From Methylosinus sp. Ce-a6 (GTDB lineage Bacteria > Pseudomonadota > Alphaproteobacteria > Rhizobiales > Beijerinckiaceae): a stretch of DNA of 62,624 nt. Shown here one piece after another: positions 45,113-53,390 of the stretch (position 1 is the stretch's first letter; each line of letters begins with the position of its first letter). The DNA is taken from assembly GCF_009811655.1 (NCBI RefSeq), contig NZ_BGJX01000021.1:1-62624 (forward strand). The letters run 5' to 3'. Both the position numbers and the translations under genes were made by a program. Below the pieces are notes generated by a model that saw nothing but the letters and a program-made list of their open reading frames with translations, was not told the origin of the DNA and made no database searches.

Positions 45113-47176
45113 ATGAGTGAAACGACAACGTCCGGCGCGGCGCGAGCCGAAGGCGCGCGACTGATCGCGCTTGTCGGCCCCTTTCAGAGCGGCAAGACCA
45201 GCCTGTTCGAATGTCTGCTCGCGCGTTGCGGCGCGGTGCAGCGGCAAGGCTTGGTGCGTGACGGCGCCACCGTCGGCGACGCCTCGCCGGAAGCGCGCGC
45301 CCATGCGATGAGCGTCGAATGCAACATCGGGCGCGCCGATTATCTCGGCGACCGCTACACATTCGTCGATTGTCCCGGCTCCGTCGAATTCGCGCATGAG
45401 CAGCGCCGTGTCCTCGCCGTCGCCGACGCCGCCGTCGTCGTCGCCGAGGCCGATCCGCGCAAGCTGCCGGCGCTGCAACTCGTCCTGCGCGCGGTGGAAG
45501 AGGCGCGCGTTCCCCACTTCCTGTTTCTGAACAAGATCGACGCCGCCGCGGGAAATCTGCGCGATTCCCTCGCCCTGCTGCAAACCGTCTCGCGCACGCC
45601 ATTGCTGTTGCGGCAAATCCCGATTTGGAACAACGGCATCGCGGTCGGCTTCATCGATCTCGCGCTGGAGCGCGCCTATGTCTATCGCGAGCACGCGTCC
45701 TCCGAAATCGTCGACATTCCCGCGGGCGAAGCCGGGCCCGAGAAAGAGGCGCGCTATTCCATGCTGGAGCGGCTCGCCGATTACGACGACGCGCTGATGG
45801 AGGAGCTGCTCGGCGACATAGAGCCGCCGCGCGATCAGATTTTCGACGATCTCGCCAAGGAGTTGCGCTTCGGCCATGTCGCGCCCGTCTTCATCGGCTC
45901 GGCGGAGCGCGGCGCCGGCGTGACGCGCCTGCTCAAAGCCTTACGCCACGAGGCTCCGGGCGTCGCCGCGACGCGGGCGCGGCTCGGCGTCGCCGATACG
46001 GGCCCGGCGCTCGCGCATGTGTTTCGCTCCGCGCACACGCCGCACGGCGGAAAACTGTCGCTCGCGCGCGTGCTGCGCGGCTCTTTCTCGGATGGACAGG
46101 CCGTCGTCGGCTCCCGTGGCGCGGAGGAGAAGATCAGCGGCGTGTCGTCGCTGCTCGGCGCCGCGACGACGCGGCAAGCGAAAGCGGAAGTGGGCGAAAC
46201 CGTCGCTTTCGGAAGGCTCGACGGCATTGCGGCCGGCGAGGCGCTGCAGGACGCGCGCGGCGGGGCGCCCGAAGCGCCGGCGGCGATCGCGGCGCCGCAT
46301 CCGGTCTATGCGCTCGCGCTCTCTGTCGGCGACCGCAAGGACGAGATGCGCCTCGCCGCCGCGCTCGCCAAGCTCATCGACGAAGACCCTTCCCTCGTCT
46401 TCGTCCACGATCAGGCGATGGGCGAAATGAAGCTGCTCGGCCAGGGGGAGATGCATATTCGCGTCGCTCTGGAGCGCCTCGCGACGCGCTATGGCGTTAC
46501 GGTCGCCACCCATGCGCCGGCCATCGGCTATAAGGAGACGATCCGCCATGCGGTGACGGTGCGCGGACGCCACAAGAAGCAGTCCGGCGGCCATGGCCAG
46601 TTCGGCGATGTGGTGCTGGAAGTGGCGCCGCGCGCGCGCGGCGAAGGCTTCGCTTTCGCCGAGCGCGTCCATGGCGGCGCTGTGCCAAAACAATACTTCT
46701 CCTCGGTCGAGGCCGGCTGCCGGGACGCGCTCGCGCGCGGGCCCCTCGGCTTCCCCGTCGTCGATGTGGAGGCAGTGCTCGTCGACGGCTCCTATCACAC
46801 GGTCGATTCCTCCGACATGGCCTTCCGCACGGCGGCGCGCATCGGCATGGCCGAGGCGATGGGCAAAGCGGAGCCCGTGCTGCTCGAGCCCATGCTCTCG
46901 GTGTCGATCTTCGCGCCGAGCGAGGCGATCTCCCGCGCCACCAGCATCGTCTCGGCGCGGCGCGGGCAGATTTTGGGCTTCGGACCACGCCCGGAATGGG
47001 ACGGCTGGGACGAGCTCGACGCGCTCATTCCGGAGGCGGAGATCGGCGATCTCATCGTCGAGCTGCGCTCGGCCACTTCGGGAGCCGGATTTTTCGAGGC
47101 GTCCTTCGATCATCTGACCGAGATGGTCGGCCGGCACGCGCATGAGGTCGTCGCCACGCGAGCCGCCGCCCACTGA
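45113..47176 (+). CDS. Divergent EF-G-like translational GTPase
   Basis: A 687-residue protein with the five-domain EF-G layout. The P-loop is GPFQSGKTS (22-30) instead of AHIDAGKTT. The usual switch I RGITI is absent (PEARAHAMSVECNI in its place). The G3 motif is DCPGSVEF (86-93), so the catalytic His of DTPGH is Ser90. NKID at 140-143 keeps guanine specificity. Domains III-V are complete (GQGEMHIRVALERL, YKETIRHAV, a domain IV with GHGQFGDVVLEV, and a domain V ending near 675). It is not the housekeeping fusA; I recall closely similar proteins in other Hyphomicrobiales. GTP binding is likely, while normal hydrolysis is doubtful. It stands alone. Confidence 0.88.
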   Translation: MSETTTSGAARAEGARLIALVGPFQSGKTSLFECLLARCGAVQRQGLVRDGATVGDASPEARAHAMSVECNIGRADYLGDRYTFVDCPGSVEFAHEQRRVLAVADAAVVVAEADPRKLPALQLVLRAVEEARVPHFLFLNKIDAAAGNLRDSLALLQTVSRTPLLLRQIPIWNNGIAVGFIDLALERAYVYREHASSEIVDIPAGEAGPEKEARYSMLERLADYDDALMEELLGDIEPPRDQIFDDLAKELRFGHVAPVFIGSAERGAGVTRLLKALRHEAPGVAATRARLGVADTGPALAHVFRSAHTPHGGKLSLARVLRGSFSDGQAVVGSRGAEEKISGVSSLLGAATTRQAKAEVGETVAFGRLDGIAAGEALQDARGGAPEAPAAIAAPHPVYALALSVGDRKDEMRLAAALAKLIDEDPSLVFVHDQAMGEMKLLGQGEMHIRVALERLATRYGVTVATHAPAIGYKETIRHAVTVRGRHKKQSGGHGQFGDVVLEVAPRARGEGFAFAERVHGGAVPKQYFSSVEAGCRDALARGPLGFPVVDVEAVLVDGSYHTVDSSDMAFRTAARIGMAEAMGKAEPVLLEPMLSVSIFAPSEAISRATSIVSARRGQILGFGPRPEWDGWDELDALIPEAEIGDLIVELRSATSGAGFFEASFDHLTEMVGRHAHEVVATRAAAH

Positions 47177-47366
47177 GAAGGGGACGGCGCCAGCCGATTT
47201 TCGGGACGAGTCGCTTCTGGCGCGGTTCTTGATCGACACAGATGGCGACGAAACATTGTCCCATTTTGGCAATGCTCCCATTTGGTCTCGATCCGATTGG
47301 CGGCACGAAGGCGAGCGGTCCCGGCCCGACAAACCAGAGGCGGCGGTCCATACTGGAAATGAATAA

Positions 47367-49484
47367 ATGCAACCTGAGACCGCTACGGGATTCGTGACTC
47401 ACCGGTCGCGGAGCGAGCGGCTATCGCGTCCGTCCGGCATAGAGGGCGTGGGAGACTTGCCGTGGGGCGCGCGTTTTTGCCACTTGTACGCCGATATCGA
47501 CGAGCTCCTCGACATTGTCGCTCCCTATTTCGCGGCGGGTCTCGCCGCCAATGAGCGCTGCCTGTGGGTCGCTTCGCCGCCGCTGACGGTGGCGGCGGCC
47601 AAAGCCCGTCTGACGATGCTGGTCGCCGATCTCGAGACGGATCTCGCGCTGGGCCGCATCGACATCGTCTCCGGCGATGAATGGTATTTTCGCGGCGCTA
47701 AAATGGACATCGATCGGCTGCTGCACGATTGGCGGGCGGCCCATGACGCGGCTCTGCGCGACGGTTTCGAGGGGTTGAGAGCCTGCGGCAACGCCTATGC
47801 GCTCGACAAGGCGGTCTGGCCGCTCTTCATGGCCTATGAGAAGGACCTGGGAGCCGTGCACGGCTCCTTGCGCATGTTGACGCTCTGCTCCTATTGCCTG
47901 CAATCGATCGGCGCCGCCGAGATCGTCGAGGTGATCGCCCGCCATGAATTCGCGCTGATCCGCCGGGGCGGCCGCTGGCAGACGATCAAGAGCCTCGACC
48001 ATGAACGCGCGCGCAAAGCGTTGCGGCAGAGCGAGGAGCATTTCCGTCTGCTCGCCGAAAGCGCGCCGGCCTCGGCGATTTTCACGCTGGACTCGCAGGG
48101 GCGCATCGTCGCCTGGAGCGAGGCGGCGGAGCGCGTCGCCGGCTGGAGCCGTGACGAAATTCTCGGCCGCCGGCTGTCGATCCTCCATCCCGCCGAGGCG
48201 CAGGACGAGGCGCCGCCGAACGCGGTTCCGGAGCGCGGGATCGTCAAGCGCCACGTCATGCGCCGCCGCCGGGATGGCTCGATCTTCCCCGCCGAGGAGT
48301 CGATCGCGGCGCTGCGCGACGAGGCCGACGACGTCTACGGCTATGCCGTCATGATCAGCGATCTGAGCGAGAAATCGCGCGCCGAGCGCCGCGCGGAAGA
48401 GACGCGCCTTCGCGCGATCGTCGAAGGCGCAGTGAACGCGCTCGTCATCTTCGACGAAGCCGGCGTCATTCATTCGTTGAACGCCGCGGCGACGCGGCTC
48501 TTCGGCCATGAGGCGGCGGAAGTGGTCGGCCGGCCGGTCGACATACTGTTCCCCGAGCCGCTCCGCGACGCTCGCCTGGAGCTGCTCCGCGCCGAAAGGC
48601 GCTCCGGACAATCCGGCCATGAGCGCGTCGGCCGCCGCAAGGACGGCGCGCTCTTTCCTCTGGAGCTCTCCATCAGCGACGCCGCGCAGGACGGCGGTCG
48701 GCTGTTCGTGCTGTTCCTGCGCGACCTCACCGACCAGCGCCGCACGGAGGCGCAGATGCGCGAGCTGCGCGCCGATCGTCTCGATCTGATGGCGCAAATG
48801 GCGGCGAATGTCGCGCATGAGATCAATCAGCCGCTCTCGGCCATCGCCACCTATCTCAGCGCCGCGCGGCGCGTGCTGCGGCGCCGAACGCCGGCCGCGA
48901 CCGATGTCGAGCCGATCCTCGACAGCGCCGTCGCGCAGGTGACGCGCGCGGCGCAGATCATCAGCCATTTGCGCGGCTTCGTCACGCGCTCCGAGCCCGA
49001 CAAGACGCTCCAGCGCCTGCACGACATCATCCGCGACGCCTGCGCCTTCACGGACATGGCCCGCAGCAATGTCAAAGTGACCACCACGCTCGATCTCGCG
49101 GCGGCAGACGACACCGTCATCGTCGATCGCATTCAGATTCGTCAGGTGCTGCTCAATCTGAAGCGCAACGCCATAGAGGCGATGCAGAGCGCCGAGAGGC
49201 GCGAGCTGATCATCTCCACCCGCCTCGTCGAAGGCGGCATGATCCGCACCGACATCGCCGACACCGGCGCGGGGCTTTCAGAAGATGTGGTGAATGTGCT
49301 GTTCGAGCCCTTCATCACGACGAAGGCGCATGGGCTGGGCGTCGGCCTGCCGGTCTCCCGCGCGATCGTGGAGGCTCACTATGGGAAGCTCTGGGCGGAG
49401 CAGAACGCCGGCGGCGGCGCAAGGCTGAGCTTCACCCTGCCGCTCGCCGACTCCCGGCCCGAGGAGCCGGCCGACGACGAGTGA
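47367..49484 (+). CDS. MEDS-PAS-PAS sensor histidine kinase
   Basis: A 705-residue cytosolic kinase without membrane helices. Residues about 30-200 form a MEDS domain (FCHLY at 37-41, then DELLDIVAPYFAAGLAANER), first described in the DcmR dichloromethane regulator. Two PAS domains follow (about 222-335 and 345-460), the second resembling FixL. The H-box is NVAHEINQPLSAIATY with H484, the N-box is QVLLNLKRNAIEAM with N601, and the G boxes are DTGAGL and HGLGVGLPVSRAIVE. No response regulator is adjacent. The signal is unknown; a small hydrophobic or C1-type ligand is a guess from the MEDS family. Confidence 0.9.
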   Translation: MQPETATGFVTHRSRSERLSRPSGIEGVGDLPWGARFCHLYADIDELLDIVAPYFAAGLAANERCLWVASPPLTVAAAKARLTMLVADLETDLALGRIDIVSGDEWYFRGAKMDIDRLLHDWRAAHDAALRDGFEGLRACGNAYALDKAVWPLFMAYEKDLGAVHGSLRMLTLCSYCLQSIGAAEIVEVIARHEFALIRRGGRWQTIKSLDHERARKALRQSEEHFRLLAESAPASAIFTLDSQGRIVAWSEAAERVAGWSRDEILGRRLSILHPAEAQDEAPPNAVPERGIVKRHVMRRRRDGSIFPAEESIAALRDEADDVYGYAVMISDLSEKSRAERRAEETRLRAIVEGAVNALVIFDEAGVIHSLNAAATRLFGHEAAEVVGRPVDILFPEPLRDARLELLRAERRSGQSGHERVGRRKDGALFPLELSISDAAQDGGRLFVLFLRDLTDQRRTEAQMRELRADRLDLMAQMAANVAHEINQPLSAIATYLSAARRVLRRRTPAATDVEPILDSAVAQVTRAAQIISHLRGFVTRSEPDKTLQRLHDIIRDACAFTDMARSNVKVTTTLDLAAADDTVIVDRIQIRQVLLNLKRNAIEAMQSAERRELIISTRLVEGGMIRTDIADTGAGLSEDVVNVLFEPFITTKAHGLGVGLPVSRAIVEAHYGKLWAEQNAGGGARLSFTLPLADSRPEEPADDE

Positions 49485-49489
49485 TATCA

Positions 49490-49897
49490 CACGGTCGACT
49501 GGCTCTCCACCGACCGCCGTTTTCCCGGCGAGCCGCGCTTTCCGCGCTCGCCATGATCGGCATGATCGAGGCGACGGTGGAGCGGGATGGAAAGACGAGC
49601 GTGGCGCGCCGTTACTATCTCTCCTCGGCGCTATTGTCCGCCAAGCAGTTCGCCCACGCAGCCCGCGCCCACAGGGGCGTGGAGAATGGTCTCCACTGGG
49701 TTCTGGACGTCGTCTTCCACGACGACCAGATGCGTCTTCGCACCGAGAACGGACCCGCCAACATGGCGACGATCAAACACGCGGCTCTCAACCTCATCAA
49801 GGACATACCCGATAAGGCCAGCCTCAAAATCAAAAAGAAAACAGCCGCCTGGAACGACCACTACCTCTTCCGAGCAATAACTCGGCCCTGGCGCTGA
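49490..49897 (+). pseudogene. Frameshifted C-terminal remnant of an ISAs1-family transposase
   Basis: In one frame the DNA reads VDWLSTDRRFPGEPRFPR (from about 49494), and from about 49552 another frame continues MIGMIEATVERDGKTS, RRYYLSSALLSA, HRGVENGLHWVLDVVF, the H-x4-RxxNGPxNMAxIK-type DDE/E region and a basic end. These are consecutive parts of ISAs1 transposases, so a frameshift lies near 49550. Only about the last third of a protein of roughly 370 residues remains. It begins within ten bases of the kinase stop codon. Confidence 0.82.
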
Positions 49898-50089
49898 GTT
49901 TCAAGCGATTCCCCTGACGACGGCGCGAGCAAGGAGAGAGCGCGTGCAGAGTGGCAAGACCAACGAATCGAGGCCGGACGCCCTTTTTTGTCCGCACCTG
50001 ACCGCTCGCGTTCGCCGACGCTTATTGGGCAGAAGTTGGGCACTAGCCCGCATCGCCGTGGCTTGCGCCATCTAACTCTTTGTTTTTAT

Positions 50090-50165
50090 TGGCGCTCCCT
50101 AGGGGACTCGAACCCCTGTTTTCGCCGTGAGAGGGCGACGTCCTGGGCCACTAGACGAAGGGAGC
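50090..50165 (-). tRNA. tRNA-Glu (CUC)
   Basis: The minus strand gives acceptor GCTCCCT paired with AGGGAGC, D-arm TCGTCTAGTGGCCCAGGAC, anticodon loop CTCTCAC (anticodon CUC), T-arm GGTTCGAGTCC and an encoded CCA end. The glutamate identity follows from the anticodon. Confidence 0.93.
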
Positions 50166-50271
50166 GGACGAGCGCGTCTATAGACTGCTCTGGTCGGCCG
50201 AGCAAGAGGTTATCCGATCGGCCTCCCGCCTTTGCCGCCCCGCCCGCGGCGGGCGGGGCGAAACGTGTCAT

Positions 50272-51831
50272 TCAGCCTTCGTAATAGTCCTTCACCAAGC
50301 GGTCGAGCAGCCGCACGCCCCAGCCGGACGCCCAGCTCTGGCTGATGTCCGAGGCGGGCGAGCCCATGCCGGTCCCTGCGATGTCGAGATGCGCCCAGGG
50401 CGTCTTATCGACGAATCGCTCCAGAAATTGCGCCGCGGTGATCGAGCCGGCGTGGCGGCCGCCCGTGTTCTTCATATCGGCGAATTTCGATTCGATGAGC
50501 TTGTCATAGGCCGGCCCCATCGGCAGGCGCCAGAGCTTCTCGCCGGTCGCCTTGCCGGCTTCGAGGATGCGGCCCGCCAATTCGTCATTATTGGAGAAGA
50601 GGCCCGCATGTTCCTGTCCGAGCGCCACGAGAATAGCGCCGGTCAGCGTCGCCAGATCGATGATGAAGGCGGGCTTGTATTTGTCCTTCACATGCCAGAG
50701 GGCGTCGGCGAGCACGAGACGCCCTTCTGCATCCGTGTTGATGATCTCGATCGTCTGGCCGGAGAGCGAGGTGACGATGTCGCCCGGCCGTTGCGCCTCT
50801 CCGGAAGGCATGTTCTCGACGAGGCCGAGCACGCCGATCACATTGGCCTTGGCCTTGCGCGCGGCGAGCGCGTGGAGGAGGCCGGTCACGGCCGCGGCGC
50901 CGGCCATATCGCCCTTCATATCCTCCATGCTGGCGGCCGGCTTGATGGAAATGCCGCCCGTGTCGAAGCAAACGCCCTTGCCGACGAAGGCGATGGGCTG
51001 CGCGCCGGGCGCGCCGCCGTTCCAGCGCAGAATGACGACGCGGCTCGGATGGGCCGAGCCCTGGCCGACGCCCAGCAGCGCGCGGAAGCCGAGCGTCTGC
51101 AGCGCCGCCGCGTCGAGAATCTCGACCTCCACGCCGAGATCGGCGAGCTGGCTGGCGCGGCGGGCGAACTCCTCCGGATACAATATATTGGCGGGCTCGT
51201 TGACGAGATCGCGGGCGAGGACGACGCCCTCGGCGAGGCCCAGCGACCGCGCGATGGCGTCACGCGCGGCTTCGGGATCGGCGACGGCGACGGCGACGTC
51301 GCTCGCGCCTTCGCGCTCGGCCTCGTCCTTTTTCTTCTTGGTGCGGTAGCGATCGAATTTATAGGCGCGCAATTCGGCGCCCAGCGCGAATTGTCCGGCC
51401 GCGGCGGCGGGGTCGGCCGGAGCCTCCGGCGCATCGAAGAGGACGAGCGCGTTCTGGCCCTGGCCGAGCCTGGCGGAGACCTGGCCGCCGAGGCCGAGGA
51501 TATCGTCGAACGGCTCGCTCTTATCGGCGGCTTCGCCCTCCGCGGCGGCGCCGACGCCGATGACGAGCAGCCGGCCGACCGACGCGAGCCCCTGGGGCGC
51601 GTAGAGGTCGAGCGACGTCCCACGTTTGCCGGTGAATTTCGCCGCGGCGGCGGCGCGCGTCAGCTGGGGCAGCGTCTCTTTCAAAAACGTCTCGGTCTCG
51701 GCGCCGAGGCGCAGCTTGGCGCCGGCGAAGGCGACGAGGACGAGAGGTCTGCCGCCGTCCTCCGGAGCCGCCGCGAGGCGCCGCTCCGCCTCGCCGAAAG
51801 ACACTGCTTCGATTTTCACATAGGCGGACAT
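50272..51831 (-). CDS. pepA: Leucyl aminopeptidase (M17)
   Basis: A 519-residue cytosolic dizinc aminopeptidase. The catalytic domain carries [29 protein letters not shown], and the M17 signature [14 protein letters not shown]. The N-terminal macro-like domain spans about residues 20-165. The ATG at 51831 ([10 protein letters not shown]) was chosen on homology; the frame is open further upstream without meaning. In relatives this gene is divergent from lptF-lptG, and here the divergent gene is lptG alone. Confidence 0.95.
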   Translation of the reverse strand: MSAYVKIEAVSFGEAERRLAAAPEDGGRPLVLVAFAGAKLRLGAETETFLKETLPQLTRAAAAAKFTGKRGTSLDLYAPQGLASVGRLLVIGVGAAAEGEAADKSEPFDDILGLGGQVSARLGQGQNALVLFDAPEAPADPAAAAGQFALGAELRAYKFDRYRTKKKKDEAEREGASDVAVAVADPEAARDAIARSLGLAEGVVLARDLVNEPANILYPEEFARRASQLADLGVEVEILDAAALQTLGFRALLGVGQGSAHPSRVVILRWNGGAPGAQPIAFVGKGVCFDTGGISIKPAASMEDMKGDMAGAAAVTGLLHALAARKAKANVIGVLGLVENMPSGEAQRPGDIVTSLSGQTIEIINTDAEGRLVLADALWHVKDKYKPAFIIDLATLTGAILVALGQEHAGLFSNNDELAGRILEAGKATGEKLWRLPMGPAYDKLIESKFADMKNTGGRHAGSITAAQFLERFVDKTPWAHLDIAGTGMGSPASDISQSWASGWGVRLLDRLVKDYYEG

Positions 51832-52304
51832 TTTTGAACCTCTCGTAGGGAAAACAGTCGCTTGCCGCAGCAGCGGGGAGTCGTTGGCACGACTATCCTC
51901 CCGACGCCGCCGGGGGTCAACGTTCGTCGCTCGACCTGCGTTCAGGGAACCGGCTTCGCTCTGGCGGTATGGCCGGCGACATCGCAACCGGCGGGAATCT
52001 TCCGCCATTCGCGTCGCCGTCGCGCGCGTCTTCGTCCGCCCAGGAAAAGCCTCGAGCGGGGTCGATTCTCGTGGGCGGGGCGAGAGCCGGCCGGCTCGGC
52101 GCCCCGAATGATCGGGCGGATGGCGGACCCTCGCGAGACGAGGGAGGACGGCCGCCGGCTTGCGCCGAGCCGTCCGAGCGTCTAGCGAAGCGACGGGCGC
52201 GCCGGCGCGGGACGCCGCGGCCGCATGGGGGAGGGGCGACGACAGGCGATGGCGATCGATTCTGCGCGACAGAGACCGCTTTCGCGTCAGAGCGCGAGGT
52301 CCGC
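51832..52304. other. 473-base intergenic region between pepA and lptG
   Basis: This GC-rich stretch separates divergent genes. Reading all frames I see no trace of an LptF permease, which normally stands here, nor any other conserved motif. Promoters for both neighbours must lie inside, but no clear hexamers stand out. Confidence 0.5.
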
Positions 52305-53390
52305 ATGATCGGCGTCACGATCACCCGCTATCTCGCCGCGCGCTTCACCAAGACGATCATGACGATCTTCGTCACCATGTTCTGTCTCATGTTCGTCGTC
52401 TATTTCGTGGAGCTGCTGCGGCGCGCCGGCGACATTCCGCAGGCGGGCGCGGGGACGGTGGCGTTGATGACGATCCTGCGCGTGCCGGCGACGGCGGAGA
52501 TGATTCTTCCCTTCGCGGTTCTGTTCGGCTCCATGGCGACTTTCGTGGATTTGACGCGCAAGCTCGAGCTCGTCGTGGCGCGCGCCTCGGGCATGTCGGT
52601 CTGGCAGTTCCTGCTGCCGCCGGCTCTGGTCGCGGCGGCGATCGGCGTCGTCTCGGTCACTCTCTATAATCCGCTCTCCGCGACGATGAAGATGCGCTCG
52701 GACCAGATGGAGCTCGAGCTCTTCGGAGTCGAAGGCAGCGTGCGCATCGACCATGGCAAATGGTTCCGCCTCAACGGCGTCGACGGCCAAGCGATCATGC
52801 ATGCGGTCAATGTGCGGGCGGGCGGCCTCGAGCTCGATGGCGTCAGCGTCAATGTCTATCAGAAGGACGGCGTTTTCCTCGAGCGGGTCGAGGCGGCGCG
52901 CGCGCGGCTGCTCGCCGGCGTGTTCGTTCTCGAGGACGCCCGCGTCAACGCGCCGGGCGAGGAATCGCGCGCCGTCGGCTCCTATCTGCTGGCGACCGAT
53001 CTGACGCCCGAGCAACTCGCCTCCGCCGCCACTCCGCCGCAGGGGGCGCCCTTCTGGGATCTGCCGAGGCTCGGCGAGAGCAGCCGCGACGCCGGGCTCG
53101 ACCCGACCGGCTACGCTCTGCAATTTCAGACGCTTCTGGCGCGGCCTTTGCTGCTCGTCGCCATGGTTCTCGTCGCCGCTTCCTTTTCGTTAAGATTCTT
53201 TCGATTTGGCGGAATCGCGCGCACCATTTCGGGTGGCGTCGCGTCGGGCTTCGTGCTTTATATCGGATCGAAAATCTTTTCCGATCTGGGTGGCGCAGGC
53301 GTCATCAGCCCGCTGGTCGCTGCTTGGTCGCCTGCTCTCGTCGGAAGCATGTTGGGTGCGCTCGCATTATTGCATTCGGAGGACGGCTGA
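52305..53390 (+). CDS. lptG: LPS export ABC transporter permease LptG
   Basis: A 361-residue YjgP/YjgQ-family permease of the Lpt machine, which extracts lipopolysaccharide from the inner membrane. The N-terminal helices ([20 protein letters not shown] and following) and three C-terminal helices frame a periplasmic beta-jellyroll (about 130-260). The start [14 protein letters not shown] and the segment [14 protein letters not shown] are LptG-like rather than LptF-like. Its TGA overlaps the ATG of lptD by one base, showing tight coupling. Confidence 0.9.
   Translation: MIGVTITRYLAARFTKTIMTIFVTMFCLMFVVYFVELLRRAGDIPQAGAGTVALMTILRVPATAEMILPFAVLFGSMATFVDLTRKLELVVARASGMSVWQFLLPPALVAAAIGVVSVTLYNPLSATMKMRSDQMELELFGVEGSVRIDHGKWFRLNGVDGQAIMHAVNVRAGGLELDGVSVNVYQKDGVFLERVEAARARLLAGVFVLEDARVNAPGEESRAVGSYLLATDLTPEQLASAATPPQGAPFWDLPRLGESSRDAGLDPTGYALQFQTLLARPLLLVAMVLVAASFSLRFFRFGGIARTISGGVASGFVLYIGSKIFSDLGGAGVISPLVAAWSPALVGSMLGALALLHSEDG

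Noticed and set aside
51832..52304. Possible decayed lptF between pepA and lptG
   Set aside because: All frames were read for LptF-like helices; none were seen, and 473 bases is too short for the gene.
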